A stretch of 64,000 nucleotides of DNA, taken from the NCBI RefSeq assembly GCF_001643375.1, contig NZ_LSHB01000025.1, positions 36,677-100,676 on the forward strand, given 5' to 3'. The translations under genes and the position numbers were made by a program. Of this stretch, positions 44,659 through 53,950 are shown piece by piece (position 1 is the first letter of the stretch; each line of letters starts with the position of its first letter). The DNA comes from Chryseobacterium sp. FP211-J200. Its GTDB lineage: Bacteria; Bacteroidota; Bacteroidia; Flavobacteriales; Weeksellaceae. The notes beneath the pieces were generated by a model. The model ran no database searches, was not told where the DNA came from, and saw only the letters and a list, made by a program, of their open reading frames with translations.

Positions 44659-45378
44659 TTAAATTGATGTTACTGTTTCAGAATCTGTCAGAAACTGCAA
44701 TTCTCTTTTTTCAGGTTTGATGAGTTGTAAAGGATATAACTTAGGATTGTACTCGCCATTCAAAACTTCATTCAAAGCGTGTTTTTTTGACGCTCCAAAG
44801 GTAATCACCAAAACGTGTTCAGCTTTGTTGATGATCGGCGCCGTCAATGTGATCCTGTACATTTCTTGTGGTGCAAGATAGTACGCATCTACCCATTTTT
44901 TATTTTCATTAAGGACCTGTTCTCCTGGAAACAATGAGGCTGTGTGCCCATCATCACCCATTCCTAAAAGTATAAAATCAAACCGTCCTTCTTCGCCTAG
45001 GATATTTCTGATCTCATTTTCATATTCCACAGCATAATCTTCTGGAGAAATCCCTTCTTTGAACATTGGAAATATCTGATTTTTATTGACTGGAACTTCA
45101 TTCAGAAGTGTTTCGAAGGTCATCTTTGCATTGCTCTTGTCATCATCCAACGGAACCCAACGCTCATCCACCCAAAAGAAATAGATATTTTTCCAATCTA
45201 TTTTTTCTGCATAGTCTCTAGTTGCAAGCAATTTGAAAATAGCCTTTGGTGAACTTCCACCACTCAATGCCACCACAAATTTTCCTCTTTCCTGAATGGC
45301 TTCTTTGGCAAGATCAACAAATTGATCTGCAGCCTCTTTATAAAGTTGATCTAAATTATCTACTATCGTAACGCCCAT
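44659..45378 (-). CDS. pgl: 6-phosphogluconolactonase
   Basis: The protein has 239 residues of the normal DevB/SOL length. Family motifs are KFVVALSGGSSPKAIFKLLA, FFWVDERWVPLDDDKSN and FILLGMGDDGHTASLFPG. It hydrolyses 6-phosphogluconolactone between the steps of zwf and gnd, encoded just upstream in the same direction (25 bases after zwf). Confidence 0.95.
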   Translation of the reverse strand: MGVTIVDNLDQLYKEAADQFVDLAKEAIQERGKFVVALSGGSSPKAIFKLLATRDYAEKIDWKNIYFFWVDERWVPLDDDKSNAKMTFETLLNEVPVNKNQIFPMFKEGISPEDYAVEYENEIRNILGEEGRFDFILLGMGDDGHTASLFPGEQVLNENKKWVDAYYLAPQEMYRITLTAPIINKAEHVLVITFGASKKHALNEVLNGEYNPKLYPLQLIKPEKRELQFLTDSETVTSI

Positions 45379-45403
45379 ATTTTATACTTCAATTTCAATT
45401 AAA

Positions 45404-46888
45404 TTATTCCCAAGCATGTTCTTCCCTTTGAAGCAGAAGTTCGCACTGCTCCGGTCCGCTGCTTCCGGCACTGTAGTTTGGAAAGCTTGGGTCAGGATTG
45501 TTTTCCCAATATTCCTGGATCGTCTTCACAACATCCCACGCCTCTTCTACCTGGTCGGAACGCATAAACAAGGTAAGGTCACCTTCCAAGGCATCTAATA
45601 ATAATGTCTCATAAGCTTCCGGCGTATCTTCTTTGCAGGAAAAATAATCGAAAATCATTTCCACAGGTTTCAGTTCCACGGTCAATCCCGGTTTTTTTGT
45701 CATAAACTGCAATCGGATATCCATCAAAGGTTGGATATTGATAATCAGCTTGTTCTGAGAAAGTGGATGTTTTCCAGCTATAAAGGTGGATTGCGGAAGC
45801 GGTTTGAACTGGATTGTAATATAAGAATGCTTCTCCTTCATACGTTTGCCTGTACGGACGTAGAAAGGAACACCTTCCCAACGCTCATTGTCCAGATAGA
45901 ATTTGATAGCGGCAAAAGTCTCTGTGTTAGAGTCAGCAGCTACACCTTCTTCCTCACGATAACCTTTGACCTTAACACCTTTTACAACGCCTTCTCCATA
46001 TTGACCTCGCACGGCATAATGGCTGACGCGATCCAATGGTATTCTTCTGATCGATCTCAGAACATCTACTTTTCGGTCTCGGATCTCGCCTGCGTCTAAA
46101 GAAGCCGGCTGCTCCATCGCTACCATGCAGAGTACTTGAAGCAAATGGTTTTGGATCATATCTTTCAAAGCTCCCGTGCCTTCGTAAAATCCACCTCTGG
46201 ATTCTACGCCAACTTCCTCTGCAACCGTGATCTGTACAGATTCCACATATTTGCAGTTCCAAATAGGTTCGAAGATCGAATTTCCAAAACGGAATGCCAG
46301 AATATTCTGAACGGTTTCTTTACCCAAATAGTGATCGATGCGGTAAATTTGCTCTTCTTCAAAAGTTCTTGACAACAAACTGTTCAGCTCGATTGCGGAA
46401 CTCTTGTCGTGTCCAAAAGGTTTCTCGATGATGATACGATCTTGAGCAGGATTGGGAGCTAAAACTGCATTTTTGAGATGTCCAGAAATGACCGAAACGA
46501 AATTTGGTGCAATCGATAGATAGAACAATCTGTTCGCTCTCACACCATAATCATTATCAAGTGTTTTTAATTTTTCATCAAGTTCCTTGTAAGAATTCTC
46601 TTCGTCGATCTGATGTCTGAAATAGATGATATGTGACGAGAATTTGTCCCATTCTGTCTCAATCGATGTTTGGTTACGAGAAAAAAGAACCAAATTCTCT
46701 TTGACATAATTCTTGAAGTCTTCATTTTCCTTATCCGCTCGTCCCAACGCCACAATATTGAATTTCTCCGGCATTCTTCCTTCTATGAACAAATTATAGA
46801 ATGCAGGAAAAAGTTTTCTTTTTGCAAGATCTCCTGTTGCACCAAATATAATGATACTGGTTGGCTGCAACGCTTTGTTTTCATTCAT
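45404..46888 (-). CDS. zwf: Glucose-6-phosphate 1-dehydrogenase
   Basis: The protein has 494 residues from ATG at 46888 (MNENKALQPTSIIIFGATGD); an ATG at 46921 lies within gnd and adds 11 residues of no family likeness. The NAD(P) loop GATGDLAKRKLFPAFYNL and the active-site box RIDHYLGKETVQN are clear. The C-terminal domain is complete. It makes 6-phosphogluconolactone and NADPH. The start is 8 bases after the gnd stop, so the two are one transcript. Confidence 0.95.
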   Translation of the reverse strand: MNENKALQPTSIIIFGATGDLAKRKLFPAFYNLFIEGRMPEKFNIVALGRADKENEDFKNYVKENLVLFSRNQTSIETEWDKFSSHIIYFRHQIDEENSYKELDEKLKTLDNDYGVRANRLFYLSIAPNFVSVISGHLKNAVLAPNPAQDRIIIEKPFGHDKSSAIELNSLLSRTFEEEQIYRIDHYLGKETVQNILAFRFGNSIFEPIWNCKYVESVQITVAEEVGVESRGGFYEGTGALKDMIQNHLLQVLCMVAMEQPASLDAGEIRDRKVDVLRSIRRIPLDRVSHYAVRGQYGEGVVKGVKVKGYREEEGVAADSNTETFAAIKFYLDNERWEGVPFYVRTGKRMKEKHSYITIQFKPLPQSTFIAGKHPLSQNKLIINIQPLMDIRLQFMTKKPGLTVELKPVEMIFDYFSCKEDTPEAYETLLLDALEGDLTLFMRSDQVEEAWDVVKTIQEYWENNPDPSFPNYSAGSSGPEQCELLLQREEHAWE

Positions 46889-46896
46889 CCGTTCGA

Positions 46897-48318
46897 CTAT
46901 TGATTGTTTGTACTTCCCCATTGGGCATGAAAAACACCTTCCTGATCTTTCCTCTGATAAGTGTGGGCACCAAAGTAATCTCTTTGAGCCTGGATCAAAT
47001 TGACCGGTAAATTTTCGGTCGTGTAAGCATCAAAATAAGCCAAAACAGTTTGCAGTCCAAGTGTTGAGATTCCATTGGCCGTTGCAAAAGCTATTGTTTT
47101 TCTCAATGAACTTACTTTTGAGTTGACGATCTCTGCTATAGTTTTACTTAATAAGATGTTGGACAGATTTGGATCTTCCGTGTACACCTCATAGAATTTT
47201 TCCAATAAAGAAGAACGGATGATACATCCACCTCGCCAGATCTTCACTACATCTTTCAATGGAATGTGGAATTGATACTCCTCAGAAGCTTTAACCAGCA
47301 ATGACAGACCCTGTGTATAACTGATTAAGGTAGCAAGGAAAAGTGCATCGCCAACTTCCTGAACGAATAATTCTGTATTTTCTGGTTTTGTGATCTCCCC
47401 TTTCGAATATAATTTGGATGCCTGGACTCTCTCATCCTTATAAGAAGACAATGTTCTGGATGCCACGGCTGCATCGATGGTAGGAATGGCAACACCAGTT
47501 TCCAGAGCTTCCTCGGAGGTCCATTTACCTGTTCCTTTCGATCCAGCTTTATCTAAGATCTGATCTACTAAAAATCCGCCTGTAATCTCATCTTTCTGTT
47601 GGAAGATATCTCTTGTGATCTCAATCAAAAATGAATTCAGCTCGCCATTGTTCCAGTCTTTGAAAACTTCGTAAAGCTGCTCATTGGTCAAATCAGCTCC
47701 TCTGCGAAGCAGATCGTAGGACTCACTGATGAGTTGCATGATCGCATACTCGATTCCGTTGTGCACCATTTTCACGTAATGTCCGGCCGCATCTTTGCCC
47801 ATGTAAGCAGTACAAGCCTCGCCGTTCACTTTTGCTGAAATGGCTTCCAACATCGGACGTACAGAGTGGAAAGCTTCCAGATCTCCGCCTGGCATAATAC
47901 TAGGTCCAAACCTCGCTCCTTTCTCTCCTCCCGAAACACCCATTCCCATAAAATGAAGACCTAAGGTCACCAGATCGGCCACTCTCCTGTTGGTATCTTT
48001 GAAATATGAATTTCCGGCATCTATGACGATATCGCCTTTGCTCAGAAGTGGTTTTATGTTTTCTAGAACGGCGTCTACAGGTTTTCCTGCAGGCACCATT
48101 AGAACGATTTTTCTTGGCGTTTCCAGCTTGGATACAAATTCCTCTAGAGAATCTGTTCCTGCAACGGTTGTTCCTGAAGTTGCACCTTCTTCCAGTTCTT
48201 TGACCTTCTGTTTGTCAAGGTCGAAACCTGCAATCGAGAATCCGTTATCAGCAATGTTGTAAAGGAGGTTTCTTCCCATCACACCAAGACCGACAATCCC
48301 ATAATTATACTTTTCCAT
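46897..48318 (-). CDS. gnd: 6-phosphogluconate dehydrogenase, decarboxylating
   Basis: The protein has 473 residues. N-terminal NADP fold GLGVMGRNLLYNIADNGF, then the substrate region GVSGGEKGARFGPSIMPGG, catalytic KMVHNGIEYAIMQLISE and the C-terminal tail with HAQWGS. It converts 6-phosphogluconate to ribulose 5-phosphate, CO2 and NADPH. It is the first gene of the gnd-zwf-pgl operon. Confidence 0.95.
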   Translation of the reverse strand: MEKYNYGIVGLGVMGRNLLYNIADNGFSIAGFDLDKQKVKELEEGATSGTTVAGTDSLEEFVSKLETPRKIVLMVPAGKPVDAVLENIKPLLSKGDIVIDAGNSYFKDTNRRVADLVTLGLHFMGMGVSGGEKGARFGPSIMPGGDLEAFHSVRPMLEAISAKVNGEACTAYMGKDAAGHYVKMVHNGIEYAIMQLISESYDLLRRGADLTNEQLYEVFKDWNNGELNSFLIEITRDIFQQKDEITGGFLVDQILDKAGSKGTGKWTSEEALETGVAIPTIDAAVASRTLSSYKDERVQASKLYSKGEITKPENTELFVQEVGDALFLATLISYTQGLSLLVKASEEYQFHIPLKDVVKIWRGGCIIRSSLLEKFYEVYTEDPNLSNILLSKTIAEIVNSKVSSLRKTIAFATANGISTLGLQTVLAYFDAYTTENLPVNLIQAQRDYFGAHTYQRKDQEGVFHAQWGSTNNQ

Positions 48319-48378
48319 TTTTACTTATAAATTACTATATTTATTCTGTTCAAAAAATCAGTTCCGATTTTTCTCAAC

Positions 48379-48386
48379 CAAAGATA
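48379..48386 (-). promoter_or_regulatory. Promoter box of the gnd-zwf-pgl operon
   Basis: TATCTTTG on minus, about 60 bases before the gnd start, fits the TAnnTTTG -7 element. A clear TTG at -33 is not seen. The remaining gap to 48729 is AT-rich and holds no gene. Confidence 0.5.
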
Positions 48387-48729
48387 CGAAGATTGCGAAA
48401 AAGAGACCGATGACCTTTTCATAATAATATGTGAAATTACTGTTACGTGATCTCGTTTGATATTAAATTTTATTTACCATAGAAAAAAATCAGTTTTAAC
48501 TATCAGATAGACAAACGATTTGATAATTTGTATTGAAAAAATGGCCTTATCATCGATTTTACATCCAAATATTTCATTTGTCTATAGATCAATTTGAATC
48601 AATCAATATTTTCACAGTAACAATCTCATAAATTTTTGAATGAAATACAGTAAACCAAATATGATTAATAATGCTATCTTAGCTTATTGAAAACGCACCT
48701 TCGACGTCTTTGAAATTAAATTACTTTCC

Positions 48730-49308
48730 ATGTTCGATGTCTTAATTTCTCACATCAACCACAAAATTGAGTTGGACCAAAATCAAATTGAAACTTTGAA
48801 GTCCTTTTTCATTGAGAAAAAACTTCGTAAAAAACAGTTTTTATTGCGGGATGGTGAAGTGTGCAGACATCTTTCTTTTGTGAGCAAAGGGATCTTGAAA
48901 TCTTATATTACAGATGAAAAAGGCCATGAGCGCATTAGCCTATTCGCATTCGAAGGTTGGTGGATCTCCGATTTCAACAGCTTCATCAACCAAGAAAAAT
49001 CGGTTCTAGCCATCGATGCTGTAGAAGACTCTGACCTTCTGATGATCAGTTACGAAGATTATGAAAATCTCACATTGACAATTCCTAAAATGGACCGTTA
49101 TTTCCGAATACTGTACCAAAACAGCTTAGTTACAAAAGACCATAGACTAATTGTCTCCAATAACTTTACTGCAGAAGAAAAATACCTTCAACTGGTAAAA
49201 AACAATCCGGAAATGATACAGAAACTGTCGCATAACCTGATCGCATCCTATCTTGGACTAAGTCCCGAAACCATCAGCCGGATCCGGAAAAAACTACTGT
49301 TCCGCTAA
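48730..49308 (+). CDS. Crp/Fnr family transcriptional regulator
   Basis: The protein has 192 residues. A cyclic-nucleotide-binding-like barrel spans about 20-120 (LLRDGEVCRHLSFVSKGILK; SLFAFEGWWISDFNSFI). A short C-terminal HTH follows (SHNLIASYLGLSPETISRIR). It lacks the FNR-type cysteine set, so it does not look like an oxygen sensor. It lies directly before the SDR gene at 49418, which it may control; this pairing is common in Bacteroidota. Confidence 0.88.
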   Translation: MFDVLISHINHKIELDQNQIETLKSFFIEKKLRKKQFLLRDGEVCRHLSFVSKGILKSYITDEKGHERISLFAFEGWWISDFNSFINQEKSVLAIDAVEDSDLLMISYEDYENLTLTIPKMDRYFRILYQNSLVTKDHRLIVSNNFTAEEKYLQLVKNNPEMIQKLSHNLIASYLGLSPETISRIRKKLLFR

Positions 49309-49417
49309 TTGACCTTTATCAAGAAAAACTCATGATCTGTGTCAAGTATTTTAGCTTCATAGCATCTATACCTTTGTTGTTCATTAAAGAAGATGTTAAA
49401 CAACTAAAATTTATCTT

Positions 49418-50485
49418 ATGGAAAACATTGCATTGGTCGTTGGTTCTACAGGAATTACAGGTAGCAATCTTGCGCAGGAATTGATCTCAAAAGGCTGGGT
49501 AACTTACGGTCTGGCAAGAAATCCGAACAATGACATCCCTGGTCTACGAACCATAAAGGCAGATCTGCTGGATGAGCAGAATTTAAGTATTGCCTTGGAA
49601 AATATCGCACCGACACACGTTTTCTTCAATACCTGGATGAGAAACGATACGGAGGAAGAAAATATTCGTATCAACAGTTCTCTGGTAAGAAATCTCCTGA
49701 ACGTCCTGTCTCCAAAGAGATCCGTACAGCATGTTGCTCTCGTAACTGGTCTGAAACATTATCTAGGTCCCTTCGAAGCCTATGCAAAGAAAGGAACTTT
49801 GCCCGAAACGCCGCTGAGAGAAGAACAACCACGATTGGAATATCCCAATTTTTACTACGCTCAGGAAGACGTCGTTTATGAAGCTTCAAAAAGAGACCAT
49901 TTTACATGGAGCATCCACAGACCACATACCGTCATCGGATATGCCATCGGCAACCTGATGAACATGGGAATCACATTAGCAGTCTATGCAACGATCTGCA
50001 AAGAAACCGGGTCCAAATTTATCTGGCCGGGTTCGGAAGCGCAATGGAATGGTCTTTCCGATGTCACAGATGCAAAAGTCCTGGCCAAACAGCTCATATG
50101 GGCCTCAACAACCGAAGCTGCTAAAAATGAAGCTTATAATGTGACCAATGGAGATATCTTTCGCTGGAAATGGTTATGGCAAAAGATAGCCGATCATTTT
50201 AATATCGAGGCAGAAGGCTTTGATAAGTCCATCAGGCCGCTTGAAAATGTCTTGAACGGAAAAGAGCAAGTTTGGAAATCGATTGCAGAACGTTACGAAT
50301 TGAAGGAAGCAGACCTTTCAAAATTGTCCTCAGCTTGGCATACAGACCTGGACCTAGGAAGGCCGATCGAGGTGATGACCGATATGTCTAAAAGCAGAAA
50401 GGCCGGTTTCGCTGTTTTTGAAAGCACTGAAGATTCATTCTTGAATCTATTCGAAAAATTAAGGCTCGAAAAAATAATTCCTTAA
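49418..50485 (+). CDS. SDR family oxidoreductase, PRISE/VEP1-like
   Basis: The protein has 355 residues. Nucleotide motif VGSTGITGSNLAQELISKG; the PRISE landmarks FFNTWMRNDTEEENIRINSS, VALVTGLKHYLGP and FYYAQEDVVYE are present, along with SIHRPHTVIGYAIGNLMNMG. PRISE enzymes reduce the C=C bond of enones with NADPH. The natural substrate here is unknown. A TACCTTTG promoter box lies near 49370. It is likely regulated by the Crp-type protein upstream. Confidence 0.85.
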   Translation: MENIALVVGSTGITGSNLAQELISKGWVTYGLARNPNNDIPGLRTIKADLLDEQNLSIALENIAPTHVFFNTWMRNDTEEENIRINSSLVRNLLNVLSPKRSVQHVALVTGLKHYLGPFEAYAKKGTLPETPLREEQPRLEYPNFYYAQEDVVYEASKRDHFTWSIHRPHTVIGYAIGNLMNMGITLAVYATICKETGSKFIWPGSEAQWNGLSDVTDAKVLAKQLIWASTTEAAKNEAYNVTNGDIFRWKWLWQKIADHFNIEAEGFDKSIRPLENVLNGKEQVWKSIAERYELKEADLSKLSSAWHTDLDLGRPIEVMTDMSKSRKAGFAVFESTEDSFLNLFEKLRLEKIIP

Positions 50486-50506
50486 CATCTCTATTACAAA
50501 AAAAAA

Positions 50507-50532
50507 CCTGCTCAGATGGCAGGGATTTTTTG
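50507..50532 (+). terminator. Terminator after the PRISE-like gene
   Basis: CCTGC (50507-50511) pairs with GCAGG (50519-50523) and is followed by GATTTTTTG. It is a typical short intrinsic terminator, placed between two convergent genes. Confidence 0.65.
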
Positions 50533-50542
50533 TGACAGTCGC

Positions 50543-50719
50543 TTATTTCTTAGATTCTTCGACTGAAATTTTTCTGAATTCTTTGAACAATTTGCTCAGT
50601 TCCAAAGCAGATTTTCTAGCTCTAGTTCCTGCTGCCTTGTTTCCTTTTTCGGATTGTTGGTTAGCTTCGCTAGCAAATGCTTCAAATTCTGCACTGATCT
50701 TTTCAATAAGTTCTTTCAT
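50543..50719 (-). CDS. Histone H1-like small basic protein
   Basis: The protein has 58 residues from ATG at 50719 (MKELIEKISAEFEAFASEAN). The helix and Lys/Arg-rich end (KAAGTRARKSALELSKLFKE) match the Hc1/histone H1-like family of Bacteroidota. It probably binds DNA without sequence preference. The longer frame to 50770 adds a hydrophobic piece that is not part of the family. Confidence 0.8.
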   Translation of the reverse strand: MKELIEKISAEFEAFASEANQQSEKGNKAAGTRARKSALELSKLFKEFRKISVEESKK

Positions 50720-50823
50720 AAAGTTTATAATTTTAATGTTAAATTGGGTTGCAAATATAAATGAAATCAAATAACTTTTACATTATAAACAAACGCTTTT
50801 TTTAACTTTTTGGATGATATACT

Positions 50824-52257
50824 CTATTTTGGTGCAGCCAGTTTTTTCACCATACCTTTAAAAATAATTCCGTGAAACGGCAAAACAGAATACCAATACA
50901 ATCTTCCGACAAGTCCATGTGGACGGAAAACTGCCTTCTGCCATAGTTTTCCTTTGTATAATTTGAACATCAGCCAAGCCTCTCCCGGCAATTTCATTTC
51001 AGCAAAAAGGATGAGTTTTCCCTCTTTCCGATTGGCATAAAGAACTCTCCAAAAATCCAATGCGTCACCTTCGTGAAGATTCGAGGGATGGGTTCTTCCT
51101 CTACGCAATCCAGGACCTCCGACCAAAACGTCCAGAAAACCACGAAGTTTCCAAAGATTCTGCACGTACCAGCCATTTTTACCTCCGAGACTGAAGAATC
51201 TATCAATACATTTTTCGCGGTCATCGTAAGTTGCACTTCTCAGATCGGTAAAACAGCCAAATTTTGGAACATCCAGATATTCTTTGAGTGTCGAGTCATG
51301 CCTACTGCTGATGAAACTGTCCTTCCAGCTGGAGCTGATCTCATTGGATTGGATCTTTGCCAAGGTTCTCTTTAATGCTTCAACGTAAGAAAAAGGTGTT
51401 ATTCCTGTTATCTGTTTTATTTCAGCTAAGCTTTCCGGCTTACAAATGACTTCAATTTTCATGCTCCCAACCAAAGATGACGCTAAATTATAGGAAGTAG
51501 AAGTGATGAAATACAGCCAGTAAGAAGACAATTTTGGGGTCATGACAGGTAGCGTAAAGATCTTTCTTTTCAGACCTCTGACCTTGGCATATCCTAGAAG
51601 AATCTCTTTGTAAGTGAGAACATCATCACATCCTATGTCAAAACTTTTGTGATAGGCTTCTTTTTTAAATAAGGTGAAAATCAGAAAATCTAGAACGTTA
51701 GCTATACCGATCGGCTGACATTTGGTATCCAGCCATTTTGGAGTCACCATCACAGGTAGCTTCTCTACAAGGTCACGGATGATCTCAAAAGATGCACTAC
51801 CTGAACCAATGATGATTCCTGCCCGCAAAACTGTCGTAGCGATTTGACTTTCCATTAATATCTGCTCTACCTGATATCTGGAATTCAAATGCTTCGATAG
51901 CTCGGTTTGATTGACCAAGCCTGACAAGTAGATGATGTGCTCACACTGTGTTTTTTCAATCTCAGAAACAAAATTGCGTGCACATTCTTTTTCCACATCT
52001 TCATAATCCTCGGTATTGCTCATAGAATGCATGAGATAATAAGCACCAGAAATGTCCTCAGGAATGTTTTTCAAGGTGTCTGGCTTCAGAAAATCGATTT
52101 CTATGACATCGATCAAAGAACTGTCTATCCCTGACGGTTTTGAAAATCGATCTTTATCCCGACAACAACAAACCACTTTGTAACCTTGTGCCGTGATCAC
52201 GCTGATCATTCTTTTGCCAATATAACCTGTTGCACCCGTGAGTAGTATCTTTTTCAT
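50824..52257 (-). CDS. SDR family protein with C-terminal DUF2867 domain
   Basis: The protein has 477 residues. N-terminal NAD(P) fold KKILLTGATGYIGKRMISVI, then HIIYLSGLVNQTELSKHLNS and TVLRAGIIIGSGSASFE. The C-terminal 160 residues are a DUF2867 domain (LWKLRGFLDVLVGGPGLRRG; RPHGLVGRLYWYSVLPFHGI). Substrate is unknown; these proteins are often next to photolyase genes, as here, 10 bases after it. A joint light- or stress-related role is an inference. Confidence 0.87.
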   Translation of the reverse strand: MKKILLTGATGYIGKRMISVITAQGYKVVCCCRDKDRFSKPSGIDSSLIDVIEIDFLKPDTLKNIPEDISGAYYLMHSMSNTEDYEDVEKECARNFVSEIEKTQCEHIIYLSGLVNQTELSKHLNSRYQVEQILMESQIATTVLRAGIIIGSGSASFEIIRDLVEKLPVMVTPKWLDTKCQPIGIANVLDFLIFTLFKKEAYHKSFDIGCDDVLTYKEILLGYAKVRGLKRKIFTLPVMTPKLSSYWLYFITSTSYNLASSLVGSMKIEVICKPESLAEIKQITGITPFSYVEALKRTLAKIQSNEISSSWKDSFISSRHDSTLKEYLDVPKFGCFTDLRSATYDDREKCIDRFFSLGGKNGWYVQNLWKLRGFLDVLVGGPGLRRGRTHPSNLHEGDALDFWRVLYANRKEGKLILFAEMKLPGEAWLMFKLYKGKLWQKAVFRPHGLVGRLYWYSVLPFHGIIFKGMVKKLAAPK

Positions 52258-52267
52258 GAGATCTTCT

Positions 52268-53566
52268 TTAATTGTTCAATGCCCGAGAATATTCTGTTAA
52301 AACCCTTTCTCTCGCAAATTTGTGTTCTACCATAGGTTTTGGATAATTTGGCGTATCAAATTCTTTCACCCATTTTCTAATGTAAGACAAATCTTTGTCA
52401 AACTTTTCTGTCTGAGTGGTCGGATTGAAAACCCGAAAATATGGTGCCGCATCACATCCGCAACCTGCTGCCCATTGCCAGTTCCCATTGTTTGCAGAGA
52501 GATCATAATCATTTAGTTTTATGGCAAAATAAGACTCGCCCCATCGCCAATCGATCAGCAGATGTTTGCAGAGAAAACTAGCGACGATCATCCGTACTCT
52601 GTTGTGCATATATCCTGTCTCATTAAGTTGTCGCATTCCTGCGTCTACAATGGGATACCCAGTTTTTCCTTCGCACCAAATCTTGAATTCTTTCTCATCA
52701 TTTCGCCACTTGATGGCATCATATTTTTCTTTGAATGAATGATGGACCACTTTTGGAAAATGATAAAGGATCTGCATAAAAAATTCGCGCCAGATCAACT
52801 CTGAAAGCCATACTTGGTTATGTTTCAACGCAAAGGCAACACACTCCCGAATACTGACCGTTCCGAAACGAAGGGCAATCCCCAATTGCGTCGTACGCTG
52901 CAATGCCGGAAAATCACGGTATTTGCCATATTCTTTAATGATTTCGGGATCCAATTTTGGAACTATGAACTTGATGTCAGACTTTATAAAACCTATCTTT
53001 TCAAGCGATATAATATCTGAGTATTCCGATGGAAGGAGATTCTTGAGATTTAAATCGAAAATTTTATAATGCTGTGGCGTTAGACTTTCTCTCCACTTTT
53101 TCGAGAACGGTGTGTAGACCGTATAGGGAAGTCCATCTTTTTTAACGATCTCATTTTTATCAAATATCACTTGATCCTTAAAAGCTTTGAAAGGAACATT
53201 CTTATCCTGAAAATACTCATATAATTCCTTATCACGTTGGATGGCCTGCGGTTCATAATCCCGATTGCAAAACACACCTTGAATATCAAATTCTTCGGAC
53301 AAAGACATTGATATTTCAAACGGTTTTCCATGAAATGTCCTCAATCTAGACTTATATTTCCGCAGTTCAGAATTGATATTTTCCAAAGCCTGATGGATGT
53401 AGTCTACTCTTTTATCTCTTTTGTCATCTAGATTTTCCAGAATATCAGTATCAAAAATAAAAATCGGAACAACAGGAAAACCTGATTCCAATGCATAATG
53501 CAAACCCGCATTATCTTTTATTCTAAGATCCCTTCTGAACCAAAATATCGAGACTTTAATTTTCAT
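52268..53566 (-). CDS. phr: Deoxyribodipyrimidine photolyase / cryptochrome family protein
   Basis: The protein has 432 residues. N-terminal antenna domain (IFWFRRDLRIKDNAGLHYAL) and C-terminal FAD domain (LSELIWREFFMQILYHFP; YPIVDAGMRQLNETGYMHNR; NDYDLSANNGNWQWAAGCG) are complete, with the Trp residues of the electron path present. It repairs UV-made pyrimidine dimers with blue light. A class I CPD photolyase is likeliest. It starts a two- or three-gene unit with the DUF2867 SDR. Confidence 0.92.
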   Translation of the reverse strand: MKIKVSIFWFRRDLRIKDNAGLHYALESGFPVVPIFIFDTDILENLDDKRDKRVDYIHQALENINSELRKYKSRLRTFHGKPFEISMSLSEEFDIQGVFCNRDYEPQAIQRDKELYEYFQDKNVPFKAFKDQVIFDKNEIVKKDGLPYTVYTPFSKKWRESLTPQHYKIFDLNLKNLLPSEYSDIISLEKIGFIKSDIKFIVPKLDPEIIKEYGKYRDFPALQRTTQLGIALRFGTVSIRECVAFALKHNQVWLSELIWREFFMQILYHFPKVVHHSFKEKYDAIKWRNDEKEFKIWCEGKTGYPIVDAGMRQLNETGYMHNRVRMIVASFLCKHLLIDWRWGESYFAIKLNDYDLSANNGNWQWAAGCGCDAAPYFRVFNPTTQTEKFDKDLSYIRKWVKEFDTPNYPKPMVEHKFARERVLTEYSRALNN

Positions 53567-53590
53567 TAAATGATTATCTTTTTTAACAAT

Positions 53591-53824
53591 TTATCTACTT
53601 TCAATTTTAAAGCCGTTTCTGCCAAAGTTTAAAAATAAAATTTCATTTTCATTATTTGATATTTTTTTGATTTTGTCCGAATCCATTTCAATGTTTTCAT
53701 CTTGAGTATTTTTAAACAATAAAAATAAAATTTCATTTTCATTATTTGATATTTTTTTGATTTTGTCCGAATCCATTTCAATGTTTTCATCTTGAGTATT
53801 TTTAAACAAAAAACCTATACTCAT
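53591..53824 (-). CDS. Small protein with an internal 30-residue tandem duplication
   Basis: The protein has 77 residues. The segment FKNTQDENIEMDSDKIKKIS-NNENEILFLL occurs twice in a row without a single difference, so the 90-base copies are recent. Without the extra copy it would be a 47-residue acidic peptide. I do not recognise it. It lies 24 bases upstream of the photolyase gene in the same direction. Confidence 0.5.
   Translation of the reverse strand: MSIGFLFKNTQDENIEMDSDKIKKISNNENEILFLLFKNTQDENIEMDSDKIKKISNNENEILFLNFGRNGFKIESR
53631..53810. repeat. Perfect 90-base tandem duplication
   Basis: The two 90-base units (about 53631-53720 and 53721-53810) look identical. The unit length is a multiple of three, so the frame on minus is kept. 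Copy number could vary by slippage or unequal exchange. Confidence 0.85.
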
Positions 53825-53950
53825 TTTAAAAAATTAATCATAACGTAATTCTGATTTCATATGATGATCATTAGGATTTTCTATTTTCGATGGAAGAGGA
53901 TTGGTCTAATATTTCCATAACTTGTACTTTATAAAAACGAGATCTTTCTC

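Noticed and set aside
48446..48620. TGTTACG and GTAACA words near gnd and the Crp-type gene as further fructan boxes
   Set aside because: They are single words without the paired spacing and lie near unrelated genes; they show the background rate.
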